From Amaricoccus sp047275745 (GTDB taxonomy: Bacteria > Pseudomonadota > Alphaproteobacteria > Rhodobacterales > Rhodobacteraceae), in assembly GCF_047275745.1 (NCBI RefSeq), contig NZ_JBKQWU010000012.1, positions 36,752 through 100,751 on the forward strand: a DNA stretch of 64,000 nucleotides, written 5' to 3'. Shown here piece after piece: positions 39,807-49,926 of this stretch. Position numbers and translations under genes: made by a program. The notes under the pieces were generated by a model. It was given only the letters and a program-made list of their open reading frames with translations. It did no database searches and was not told the origin of the DNA. The first letter of the stretch is position 1, and every line of letters begins with the position of its first letter.

Positions 39807-39845
39807 TTGACGGAATCACTCGACCAATCTAGAACGGTTCTAAGA
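39807..39845 (+). promoter_or_regulatory. iscR-suf promoter with ICE (Irr-type) palindrome
   Basis: TTGACG (39807-39812), a 17-base spacer and TAGAAC (39830-39835) form a promoter. The -10 is half of the palindrome TAGAA-CGG-TTCTA (39830-39842), which fits the ICE consensus for Irr, TTTAGAA-N3-TTCTAAA, in its core. A binder here would cover the -10 and repress. This position and motif agree with iron regulation of suf operons by Irr in alphaproteobacteria; the identity of the regulator in this organism is inferred. Confidence 0.7.
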
Positions 39846-39955
39846 TTGTACGCCCGCGATCCAAGTCGGGTCGTTAGTTAGGTAATCGCTGGCGGGGCGT
39901 CAACACCGGTCACGCGCTTGCGTGGCGCGCACCGGGATGCTGGAGACGATCGGCA

Positions 39956-40525
39956 ATGAAACTGAGCACCAAGGGCCGCTATGCGATGATCGCGCTGACG
40001 GATCTCGCGGCGCGGTCGCGGGCCGAGTCGCAGCTGGTTTCGCTGAGCGAGGTCGCGGACCGGCAGGAGATCAGCCTCGCCTATCTCGAACAGCTGTTCG
40101 TCAAGCTGCGCCGGGCGGAGATCGTGGAATCGGTTCGCGGCCCGGGCGGCGGCTATCGCCTCGCCCGGCCCTCCGAGCAGATCCGGGTCTCGGAGATCCT
40201 CGCGGCGGTCGACGAGACGATGGATGCGCTCAGCCGCGGCGCCGGCGCCTCCGGCGCGACGCTGGGCACGGACGAGCAGCGACTGACGGACAAGTTCTGG
40301 GAGCAGCTCTCGGCCAATGTCTACGTGCTCCTGCATCAGACACGTCTCTCGGACATCGTCGCGAACCAGCTCGCCCCCTGTCCCGCGGTACCGAATTTCG
40401 TCGCCGTGATCGACGACACCGAAACGCATCCCGGCGAGGAGGCATCCGAGTCGGGCGAGGACGGCGAGGGTGCGATTGGCGAGGGCGCGATTGGGGAGGG
40501 CGCGGCCGCCCCGGAGCGGGCATGA
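39956..40525 (+). CDS. iscR: Rrf2 family regulator IscR, single-cysteine type
   Basis: A 189-residue regulator. The winged-helix N-terminus (MKLSTKGRYAMIALTDLA) and DNA-reading LRRAEIVESVRGPGGGYRLARP are canonical. Escherichia coli IscR uses three cysteines and a histidine for its [2Fe-2S] cluster. Here residues 90-110 carry none and the only cysteine is Cys142 (APCPAVPN). This matches the single-cysteine IscR described in Rhodobacter, so cluster ligation is different. The C-terminal tail is acidic and repeats GEGAI. It overlaps nifS by four bases and is expected to repress or tune the suf operon. Confidence 0.9.
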   Translation: MKLSTKGRYAMIALTDLAARSRAESQLVSLSEVADRQEISLAYLEQLFVKLRRAEIVESVRGPGGGYRLARPSEQIRVSEILAAVDETMDALSRGAGASGATLGTDEQRLTDKFWEQLSANVYVLLHQTRLSDIVANQLAPCPAVPNFVAVIDDTETHPGEEASESGEDGEGAIGEGAIGEGAAAPERA

Positions 40526-41604
40526 GCGCGCGCGTCTATCTCGACTGGAATGCGACGACGCCGCTGCGTCCCGAGGCGCGCGCCGCGATGGCCGAGGCGA
40601 TGGATCTCGTCGGCAACCCGTCCTCGGTCCATACCGAGGGCCGCGCGGCCAAGGGGTTGCTCGAGCGGGCGCGGACCGATATCGCCGAGGCATTCGGCGC
40701 CGATCCCGATGAGGTCGTCTTCACCTCCGGCGCGACCGAAGCGGCGGCGTTGGCGCTCCGGGGCCGGGGCTGCGTCGGCGCGCCGGTCGAGCATGAATGC
40801 GTGCTGGGCTGGATCGACCCGTCTCTCGCGGTCACGCCCGAAGGTCAGGTCACCGTGACCGAGCCGGAGCGGACCGCGCTTCAAGGCGCCAATTCCGAGA
40901 CCGGCATCCTGCAGGACTTGCCGCGCGGCCTCGCGCTCATCGACGCGGCGCAGGTGGCGGGCAAGGTCCCCTTCGCCTTCGGCTGGACCGGGGCGCGGGC
41001 GGCGCTCATCGCCCCGCACAAGTTCGGCGGACCGAAGGGCGTCGGCGCGCTCCTGCTGCGCCGGGGCGAGGCGCTGGAGCCAGTTCTGCGCGGCGGCGGC
41101 CAGGAGATGGGCCGGCGCGCTGGCACCGAGAACCTGATCGGCATCGCGGGTTTCGCGGCGGCGGCCCGGGCCGCGGTCGCCGATGTCGCCTCCGGAACCT
41201 GGGACGAAGTGTCCGAGGTCAGGAATATTCTGGAGCAGGCATTGGAAGCGGCCGCTCCGGAAACTATTTTTGTCGGGAAAGGTGCCGCGCGGCTGCCGAA
41301 TACGCTGGCCCTTGCCACGCCCGGCTGGAAGGGCGAGACGCAGGTGATGGCGCTCGATCTCGCCGGTTTCGCGGTCTCGGCGGGATCTGCCTGTTCGAGC
41401 GGGAAGGTCAGGGCGAGCCGGACGCTGGTCGCGATGGGCTACGACCCGGAGGTCGCAAGCGCGATGCTTCGTGTTTCGATCGGGCCCGGCGTCGGCCGGG
41501 AGGCGGTGCTCGCCTTCGCCGATGCCTGGGAGAAGAGTCACCGCCGTGCGCGGCGCCGGGAGACGTCGGGAACGTCGCCCGAACGAGTTGTTGGAGAGGT
41601 TTGA
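40522..41604 (+). CDS. cysteine desulfurase, NifS/IscS-like
   Basis: PLP enzyme that removes sulfur from cysteine, 360 residues. It opens VYLDWNATTPLRPEARAAM. The PLP lysine is in APHKFGGPKG and the catalytic cysteine in SAGSACSSGK, both intact. It is shorter than typical IscS (about 400) because loops in the central part are reduced. With sufS at 46742 the operon encodes two desulfurases, a pairing seen in Rhodobacterales suf clusters. Confidence 0.9.
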   Translation: MSARVYLDWNATTPLRPEARAAMAEAMDLVGNPSSVHTEGRAAKGLLERARTDIAEAFGADPDEVVFTSGATEAAALALRGRGCVGAPVEHECVLGWIDPSLAVTPEGQVTVTEPERTALQGANSETGILQDLPRGLALIDAAQVAGKVPFAFGWTGARAALIAPHKFGGPKGVGALLLRRGEALEPVLRGGGQEMGRRAGTENLIGIAGFAAAARAAVADVASGTWDEVSEVRNILEQALEAAAPETIFVGKGAARLPNTLALATPGWKGETQVMALDLAGFAVSAGSACSSGKVRASRTLVAMGYDPEVASAMLRVSIGPGVGREAVLAFADAWEKSHRRARRRETSGTSPERVVGEV

Positions 41605-41606
41605 CG

Positions 41607-43142
<1,536 letters not shown>

Positions 43143-43168
43143 TCCGGCCGCGACGGGAGAGACAGGTC

Positions 43169-43408
43169 ATGGATTTCAAGGACATTCGCGAACACGCGGG
43201 CGCGGATCTGCGCCGGGGGCTCACCGTCTCGCTGGAGGACCGCGCGATCGGGGCGCTCGTCGCCATGCCCTTCGCGGCCTTCATCGGGATCTGGTGGAAC
43301 GCGCTGACCTGGTGGCCGAACATGCTCACTTTCGCGCTGACCTTTCTGATCTGGCTGCCGATGTCGGCCTGGGTCGCAGGTCATCTCGACCGCGCCAACG
43401 CCGGTTGA
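43169..43408 (+). CDS. small membrane protein between sufB and sufC
   Basis: A 79-residue protein. The first 25 residues are soluble and charged, followed by two hydrophobic helices (ALVAMPFAAFIGIWWNAL and MLTFALTFLIWLPMSAWVAGHL). A ribosome site GGGAGAG precedes it. Its place inside the suf operon suggests a role linked to the SufBCD complex or its membrane contact, but there is no recognised family function. Confidence 0.7.
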   Translation: MDFKDIREHAGADLRRGLTVSLEDRAIGALVAMPFAAFIGIWWNALTWWPNMLTFALTFLIWLPMSAWVAGHLDRANAG

Positions 43409-43471
43409 GCGGAACGGGTTGAACGAAACAGGCGGCTGCGCGACCGCGCGGGCCGTTAAACGAGATATATC

Positions 43472-44227
<756 letters not shown>

Positions 44228-45520
44228 ATGGCTGTTCCCGCACGAAAGATCGAAGGCGCCGAGGCGCTTCTGGCTGCCTGGCCCGTGCCCGCGGGCGAGG
44301 CCGCCTGGGCGCGGAGCGCGCGAGAGAGGGCGGCGGCGCGGCTGATGGGGATGGGCGCGCCGATCCGGCGCGACGAATACTGGCGCTTCACCGATCCGGC
44401 GAGCCTCCTGGTCCAGCCGCCGAAGCCGGCGCCGACGCTCGACGCGATCGAGAAGCCGCCGTTCGACGATGTGGACCGGCTCAAGGTGGTCTTCGTGGAC
44501 GGCGTCTACGACGCGGCGCAGTCCGATCCGCTGGAGATGGCCGGGATCGAGATCCAGACGCTGGCACAGGCGGCGACGACCGACATCCACTGGGCGCGCG
44601 AGCTTTTCGGCGTGCTCGAAACCCGCGGGCAGGACCCGGTGGACCGGCCGCTCACCGCGCTCAACACGGCGCGGGCCGTCGAGGGCGTCGTCATAAACGT
44701 GACCGGGCGGGCGCCCCGGCCGGTGAGCCTCATCTACCGCCATTCCTCCGAGACCTCGGATGCGATGGTGCATCACGTGATCCGGATGGCGCCGGGCTCC
44801 GATCTGACGCTGCTGGAGAACGGGGCGGCGGCGGCGCGGTTCAACTCGGTGCTCGAGATCGACATCGCCGACACCGCCTCCTTCCACCACGTCCGCACCC
44901 AGGGCCGGGCGCATGACCGGCGCGCGGCGACGGCGATCTTCGCGCGGCTCGGCACCGAGTCGAGCTTCAAGTCGTATTCGATGACGGTGAACGGCCGTCT
45001 CACGCGCAATGAATGCGTGATCGAGTTCACCGGCGACGACGCGCATGCCCGCGTCGCGGGCGCCTCGGTCGGCGAAGGCGATTTCCTGCACGACGACACC
45101 GTCTTCATCACCCATGACGCGGTGAACTGCGAGAGCCGGCAGGTGTTCAAGAAGGTGCTCCGGAGCGGCGCGACCGGCGTCTTCCAGGGCAAGATCCTCG
45201 TGAAGCCGGACGCGCAGAAGACCGACGGCTATCAGATCAGCCAGGGGCTGCTGCTCGACGAGGATTCAAACTTCCTCGCCAAGCCCGAGCTCGAGATCTA
45301 CGCCGACGATGTCGCCTGTTCGCACGGCTCGACCTGCGGCGCGGTGGACGAGACCTCGCTCTTCTATCTCACCTCGCGCGGCATCCCGCGGGCGGAGGCG
45401 GAGGGGCTGCTGGTGCTCGCCTTCCTCGACGAGGCGATCCAGGAGATCGAGGACCCGGTGCTCGCCGACGACATGCGCGACCGTCTCGCGGCCTGGCTCG
45501 CGCGCCGGGGGCGGCTCTGA
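44228..45520 (+). CDS. sufD: Fe-S cluster assembly protein SufD
   Basis: Structural homologue of SufB lacking its ligand set, 430 residues. It has the SufBD core (HHVIRMAPGSDLTLLENG, FQGKILVKPDAQKTDGYQISQGLLLDED) and the end DEAIQEIEDPVLADDMRDRL. Start GCGTAAATG is immediate to the sufC stop. The histidine near the C-terminus in DDVACSHGSTCG is the family's iron-site region. Confidence 0.95.
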   Translation: MAVPARKIEGAEALLAAWPVPAGEAAWARSARERAAARLMGMGAPIRRDEYWRFTDPASLLVQPPKPAPTLDAIEKPPFDDVDRLKVVFVDGVYDAAQSDPLEMAGIEIQTLAQAATTDIHWARELFGVLETRGQDPVDRPLTALNTARAVEGVVINVTGRAPRPVSLIYRHSSETSDAMVHHVIRMAPGSDLTLLENGAAAARFNSVLEIDIADTASFHHVRTQGRAHDRRAATAIFARLGTESSFKSYSMTVNGRLTRNECVIEFTGDDAHARVAGASVGEGDFLHDDTVFITHDAVNCESRQVFKKVLRSGATGVFQGKILVKPDAQKTDGYQISQGLLLDEDSNFLAKPELEIYADDVACSHGSTCGAVDETSLFYLTSRGIPRAEAEGLLVLAFLDEAIQEIEDPVLADDMRDRLAAWLARRGRL

Positions 45521-45524
45521 AGCC

Positions 45525-46118
45525 ATGAGCGCGGGCGCGCCATCGGGTCTGGTCGCGGCGATGGCCGAAGCCTATCGCCGGCCCCGCGCCGCGATGGCGC
45601 GACTGCTCGCGGGCGGCATCACCGAGGCGCGCGCGCTGGTGCTGCTCTTCATCGCCTGCGCGCTCGGCTTCGTCGCGAGCGTGCCCGAGGCGATCCTGCG
45701 GGCGCGGGCGATCGAGATCGCGGACCCGCTGGCGGGGGTCGTGGCGGCGCATTTCTTCGCCTATCTCTTCATCGCGCCGCTCCTCGCCTACGGTCTCGCC
45801 GCGCTCGCGCATCTCGCGGCGCGGGGCTTCGGGGCGCGGGGCGGGTTTTTCGGTGCGCGGGTCGCGCTTTTCTGGTCCGCGCTGCTTGGCGCGCCGCTCG
45901 CGCTCGCGGTGGCGGCGCTACGCGCGGTCGCGGGCGATCTCGCGGCGCCGGTCGGACTCGCGGCGTTTTTCTACTGGCTCTGGCTCTTCGTCGCGGGTTT
46001 CGCCGAGGCGGAGGGGTTCTCCGCCACCTGGCGCGTCGGCGCGGTCACGGGGGTTGCACTCGCGCTTCTCGCGATCTCATTGTCGCTCCTGACGCGCGGC
46101 GCGTCGATCGCGGGCTGA
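45525..46118 (+). CDS. YIP1-like membrane protein in suf operon
   Basis: A 197-residue membrane protein with five hydrophobic segments after a short cytoplasmic helix (AYRRPRAAMARLLAGG). Its arrangement resembles YIP1/DUF-type proteins found with suf genes in Rhodobacterales. Together with the next gene it forms a pair of membrane proteins between sufD and sufS. No catalytic residues are evident. Confidence 0.7.
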   Translation: MSAGAPSGLVAAMAEAYRRPRAAMARLLAGGITEARALVLLFIACALGFVASVPEAILRARAIEIADPLAGVVAAHFFAYLFIAPLLAYGLAALAHLAARGFGARGGFFGARVALFWSALLGAPLALAVAALRAVAGDLAAPVGLAAFFYWLWLFVAGFAEAEGFSATWRVGAVTGVALALLAISLSLLTRGASIAG

Positions 46119-46136
46119 GCGAAGGGAGTTGCCATC

Positions 46137-46742
46137 ATGGCGAAGGAACCGCTTTCGACGGTCGGGCCGTGGCCCGAGATCGCCCGCGACAGCCTGACGC
46201 GCCCGCGCGAGGCGGCGCGGCGGCTGATCGCGCTGCATGTGCATCCGCGCGACCTGGTCTTCGTCGCCATGGTCATTTCCTGCATCGGCATCCTGATCGC
46301 CTATGCGACGATGCGGATCGGCGGCGGAATGATCGATCCGGTCTCCGCCGAACTCCTCTCGATGCCGTTGGTCGCGGCGGGTATGGAGTTCGCGGTCATG
46401 CTGACCGTCGGCTGGCTGACCTGGAAGATCGGGCAGCTCTTCGGGGGAAAGGGCACGCTTCAGGCGGCGGTGACGCTGGTGATCTGGCTGAACGTCATGC
46501 TTCTCGGCATCCAGGCGCTGCAGTTCGTGGCACTCGCGGTCCTGCCGGTGCTCGCCGCCGCGCTCGCGCTCGTCGGCATGGTCTGGGCGCTCTGGGCCTT
46601 CGCGAATTACGTGACCGAGCTGCACGGTTTCGACAACCCCCTGATGGTCATGGGCGGCATCGTCCTGACCGGAATCGTTCTTCTGATCGCCCTGGGGCTT
46701 CTTTTCGCGCTCATGGGGCTGACACCGCGTGAGGTGGGCTGA
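46137..46742 (+). CDS. YIP1 family membrane protein in suf operon
   Basis: A 201-residue membrane protein. An N-terminal cytoplasmic segment (EIARDSLTRPREAARRLIAL) precedes five hydrophobic helices, the YIP1-domain layout. It is paralogous in design to the gene at 45525. The stop overlaps the sufS start as TGATG, so its translation is coupled to sufS. Confidence 0.75.
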   Translation: MAKEPLSTVGPWPEIARDSLTRPREAARRLIALHVHPRDLVFVAMVISCIGILIAYATMRIGGGMIDPVSAELLSMPLVAAGMEFAVMLTVGWLTWKIGQLFGGKGTLQAAVTLVIWLNVMLLGIQALQFVALAVLPVLAAALALVGMVWALWAFANYVTELHGFDNPLMVMGGIVLTGIVLLIALGLLFALMGLTPREVG

Positions 46743-47962
46743 TGTATGATGTCGACGCGGTACGCCGCGATTTCCCGATCCTGTCCCGCGAAGTTCACGG
46801 CAAGCCGCTGGTCTATCTCGACAACGGCGCCTCGGCGCAGAAGCCGAAGGCGGTGATCGACGCGGTCGCCGAGACCTACGCCGACGGTTACGCCAATGTG
46901 CACCGCGGGCTGCACTATCTCTCGAACCAGGCGACCGACCGCTACGAGGCGGTGCGCGGCACGATCCAGCGCTTCCTCGGGGCCGCGCATGAGGACGAGA
47001 TCATCTTCACGACCGGCTCGACGATGGGGATCAACCTCGTCTCCTATGGCTGGGCGGCGCCGAGGTTCGAGCCCGGCGACGAGATCGTGCTGAGCGTGAT
47101 GGAGCATCACGCGAATATCGTGCCTTGGCATTTCCTGCGCGAACGGCAGGGCGCGGTGCTCAGGTGGGTCGAGACCGCGCCCGACGGCTCGCTCGATCCG
47201 GAGGCGGTGATCGCGGCGATCGGGCCCCGGACGAAGCTCGTCGCGATCACGCATATGTCGAACGTGCTGGGCACGGTCGTCGATGTGAAGGCGATCTCGG
47301 CGGCGGCGCGGGAGCGGGGCGTCGCGGTCCTGATCGACGGCAGCCAGGCGGCGGTGCACATGCCGGTCGATGTCGAGGACATCGGCTGCGACTTCTACGC
47401 CATCACCGGGCACAAGCTATACGGTCCGACCGCCTCTGGCGCGATCTACATCCGGCGCGAGCGCATGGCGGAGATGCGGCCCTTCCTCGGCGGCGGCGAC
47501 ATGATCCGGGAAGTCACGCGCGATTCGGTGAGCTACAACGATCCGCCGCATGAATTCGAGGCGGGAACGCCGGGGATCGTGCAGATGATCGGCCTCGGAG
47601 TCGCAATCGACTACCTGACCGGGCTGGGTCTCGACAACGTCGCCGCGCATGAGCACGCGCTGCGCGACTATGCGACCGAGCGCCTGACCGGGCTGAACTG
47701 GCTGAACCTGCAGGGGACGGCGCCGGACAAGGGGGCGATCTTTTCTTTCACGATGAGCGGGGGCGCGCATCCGCACGACATCTCCACCGTCGTCGATCGC
47801 AAGGGGGTGGCGGTTCGCGCCGGGCACCACTGCGCCCAGCCGCTGATGAATCATCTCGGGGTGACGGCCACTTGCCGCGCTTCCTTCGCGCTCTATAACA
47901 CGAGGGAGGAGGTCGATGCGCTGGTAAGCGCGCTGGAGACCTGCCACGAGCTTTTCGCTTGA
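46742..47962 (+). CDS. sufS: cysteine desulfurase SufS
   Basis: Class II cysteine desulfurase, 406 residues, donating sulfur to SufBCD. It opens DFPILSREVHGKPLVYLDNGASAQKPKAVIDA. The PLP lysine is in TGHKLYGPT and the active-site cysteine in RAGHHCAQPLM. Both are intact. SufE or SufU, its usual activator, is not in this operon, and neither are sufT nor sufA. The operon ends here. Confidence 0.95.
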   Translation: MYDVDAVRRDFPILSREVHGKPLVYLDNGASAQKPKAVIDAVAETYADGYANVHRGLHYLSNQATDRYEAVRGTIQRFLGAAHEDEIIFTTGSTMGINLVSYGWAAPRFEPGDEIVLSVMEHHANIVPWHFLRERQGAVLRWVETAPDGSLDPEAVIAAIGPRTKLVAITHMSNVLGTVVDVKAISAAARERGVAVLIDGSQAAVHMPVDVEDIGCDFYAITGHKLYGPTASGAIYIRRERMAEMRPFLGGGDMIREVTRDSVSYNDPPHEFEAGTPGIVQMIGLGVAIDYLTGLGLDNVAAHEHALRDYATERLTGLNWLNLQGTAPDKGAIFSFTMSGGAHPHDISTVVDRKGVAVRAGHHCAQPLMNHLGVTATCRASFALYNTREEVDALVSALETCHELFA

Positions 47963-47985
47963 TGGTTGATTGGTTAGTCAACCAT
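47962..47985 (+). terminator. hairpin at the sufS stop
   Basis: ATGGTTGA (47962-47969) pairs perfectly with TCAACCAT (47978-47985) around an eight-base loop, overlapping the last base of the sufS stop. The T-run is absent. It may end or protect the suf transcript. Confidence 0.4.
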
Positions 47986-48035
47986 TGCGCCTATAGCCCG
48001 TAACTTCGGGATTGTTGAAGCATGGACCTTAGGTT

Positions 48036-48064
48036 TTGACCGAAGTGTGTGATTCGGTTAGTAT
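48036..48064 (+). promoter_or_regulatory. orphan sigma-70 promoter
   Basis: TTGACC (48036-48041), a 17-base spacer and TAGTAT (48059-48064). No protein-coding gene lies downstream before the strong hairpin at 48198-48228. Confidence 0.6.
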
Positions 48065-48070
48065 TCCGGC

Positions 48071-48228
48071 ATTGCACGACAGAATGTTTCAACGGCTCCG
48101 GTGAGGGGCGGTCTGCCGGAATTAACCGGATTACCTGATGAACTGACGACGGGAATTGTGTCCGTTCAGCCGATCGCCGGACTTCCGGCCTTTGGCGCGC
48201 CCCGTGAGGATTTGGCCCTCGCGGGGCG
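48071..48228 (+). ncRNA. candidate orphan small RNA
   Basis: Predicted transcript of about 158 bases from the promoter at 48036-48064 to the 12-pair hairpin at 48198-48228. Inside it, TCCGGT (48096-48101) can pair with ACCGGA 22 bases later, and GCCGGA-CT-TCCGGC (around 48177-48190) forms another stem. No credible reading frame with ribosome site is present. The 322-base region between sufS and rpe is less GC-rich than the genes around it. I recognise no known RNA family. Confidence 0.5.
48198..48228. terminator. strong hairpin between converging suf/sRNA and rpe units
   Basis: CGCCCCG-T-GAGG (48198-48209) pairs with CCTC-G-CGGGGCG (48217-48228), twelve pairs with one U-G wobble, and a seven-base loop. 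It lies between the plus-strand transcript and the minus-strand rpe operon. Confidence 0.55.
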
Positions 48229-48284
48229 TGTTCATGTCGGCGGTCGGGCCCCGGTCAAGCGGGGTCCGGGATGCGGCCGGCGGC

Positions 48285-48980
48285 TCAGGCGGGTATCTCC
48301 GCCCCGGCGCAGGCCTCGCGGATCGCGCGGATGTTCGATCCATAGGCCTCGGGCGTGCCGCCCTTGAAGACGGCGGAGCCGGCGACGAGCGCGTCCGCGC
48401 CCGCGGCGCGGCAGAGCGGCGCGGTCGCCGGTGTCACGCCGCCATCCACCTCGATCCAGATCGGCCGGCCGCCGATCATCTCCCGGAGGCTCCGGATCTT
48501 CGGAAGCTGCGATTCGAGGAACGACTGGCCACCGAAGCCGGGATTGACCGTCATGACGAGGATGAGGTCGCATTTGTCGAGCACGTATTCCACGGCCGAA
48601 GGCGGCGTCGATGGCGTGAGCGAGACCCCGGCCTTCTTCCCGAGCCCCCGGATCGTCGCGAGCGAGCGGTCGAGATGGGGTCCCGCTTCGGCGTGGATCG
48701 TGATGATGTCGGCTCCGGCTTGGGCGAAAGCTTCGAGATAGGGATCGGCCGGCTGGATCATCAGATGCACGTCCATCACCGTTCGGACATGCGGGCGGAT
48801 CGCGGCGACGACATTGGGGCCGATGGTGATGTTCGGGACGAAATGTCCGTCCATCACGTCGACATGCACCCAGTCGCAGCCCTGATCCTCGATCGCGCGC
48901 ACCTCCTCGCCCAGCCGCGCGAAATCGGCGGAGAGGATCGAGGGCGCGATCTTGAGATCGCGCGAGAAGGCCAGCGTCAC
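48285..48980 (-). CDS. rpe: ribulose-phosphate 3-epimerase
   Basis: Interconverts ribulose- and xylulose-5-phosphate in the pentose phosphate and Calvin pathways. It is a TIM barrel of 231 residues with APSILSADFARLGEE, HVDVMDGHFVPNITIG (metal ligands His and Asp), VMDVHLMI, MTVNPGFGGQSF and EVDGGVTP. All catalytic motifs are present. Its first four bases overlap the dehydrogenase gene upstream. Confidence 0.95.
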   Translation of the reverse strand: MTLAFSRDLKIAPSILSADFARLGEEVRAIEDQGCDWVHVDVMDGHFVPNITIGPNVVAAIRPHVRTVMDVHLMIQPADPYLEAFAQAGADIITIHAEAGPHLDRSLATIRGLGKKAGVSLTPSTPPSAVEYVLDKCDLILVMTVNPGFGGQSFLESQLPKIRSLREMIGGRPIWIEVDGGVTPATAPLCRAAGADALVAGSAVFKGGTPEAYGSNIRAIREACAGAEIPA

Positions 48981-49843
48981 TTCGGCAGCCTCCGTATCAG
49001 CGAGGAGGTGTCGCCCCGGCCGCCGCCCATCTGCTGCACTTCCTTGTAGAACTGGTCGATCAGCGCGGTGGCGGGCAGGAGAGCGCCGTTGCGTTCCGCC
49101 TCGGCGAGACAGATGCGGAGGTCCTTGCGCATCCAGTCGACGGCGAAGCCGAAGTCGAACTTGTCCGCGATCATGGTGTTGCCGCGGTTCTCCATCTGCC
49201 AGGACCCCGCCGCGCCCTTGGAGATCACTTCGAGCACCGCCTCGCCGTCGAGCTCGGCGCGCTGCGCGAAGGCCAGCGCCTCGGAAAGCCCCTGCAGGAG
49301 ACCGGCGATCGCGATCTGGTTCACCATCTTGGTCAGCTGGCCGCTGCCCGCCGGCCCCATCAGCCGGCAGGCGCGGGCGAAGGCCATTATGACCGGCTCA
49401 GCCCGCGCGTAAGGTTCCGCTTCGCCACCGCACATCACGGTCAGCACGCCGTTCTCGGCGCCCGCCTGACCGCCGGATACGGGGGCGTCGATGAAATGCG
49501 CGCCCTTGGCGAGCGCGGCCTTGTTCAACTCACGCGCGACCTCGGCCGAGGCGGTGGTGTTGTCGACCAGCACCGCGTCCCGCCCGAGCGTTTCGAGCAC
49601 GCCGCCCTCGCCCACGGTGACCGCGCGCAGGTCGTCGTCGTTGCCGACGCAGGTGAAGACGATCTCCGCGCCCTCGGCCGCCTTGGCCGGGGTGTCGGCA
49701 TGGGCCCCGCCGTTCTGCTCGGCCCAGGCCTGGGCCTTGGCGGCGGTGCGGTTGTAAACCGTGACGGAATGGCCCTTCGCGGCCACATGCCCGGCCATCG
49801 GATACCCCATGACCCCAAGTCCGATGAATGCCACCTTGGCCAT
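48977..49843 (-). CDS. NAD(P)-dependent beta-hydroxyacid dehydrogenase, 3-hydroxyisobutyrate type
   Basis: A 288-residue enzyme of the HIBADH/GarR/GlyR family. It has the N-terminal Rossmann motif VAFIGLGVMGYPMAGH, the DAPVSGGQAGAENGVLTVMCGG substrate segment, and the catalytic lysine in GSGQLTKMVNQIAIA. Substrates in this family include 3-hydroxyisobutyrate, tartronate semialdehyde and succinic semialdehyde. Coupling to rpe by a four-base overlap is not informative about substrate. The start at 49843 (MAKVAFIGLG) is the conserved family opening. Confidence 0.87.
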   Translation of the reverse strand: MAKVAFIGLGVMGYPMAGHVAAKGHSVTVYNRTAAKAQAWAEQNGGAHADTPAKAAEGAEIVFTCVGNDDDLRAVTVGEGGVLETLGRDAVLVDNTTASAEVARELNKAALAKGAHFIDAPVSGGQAGAENGVLTVMCGGEAEPYARAEPVIMAFARACRLMGPAGSGQLTKMVNQIAIAGLLQGLSEALAFAQRAELDGEAVLEVISKGAAGSWQMENRGNTMIADKFDFGFAVDWMRKDLRICLAEAERNGALLPATALIDQFYKEVQQMGGGRGDTSSLIRRLPK

Positions 49844-49926
49844 GTCCAGCCCTTCCTCCGTTGCGCGATCCCCTGATGGACTGCTATCTCCCGCGGGGTC
49901 AAGTCCGTGCGAGGGCCGGTTTCCGG

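Noticed and set aside
48101..48367. 88-codon plus-strand open frame over the sRNA candidate
   Set aside because: No ribosome site, runs across the strong hairpin and antisense into rpe, and the product is Arg/Pro-rich.
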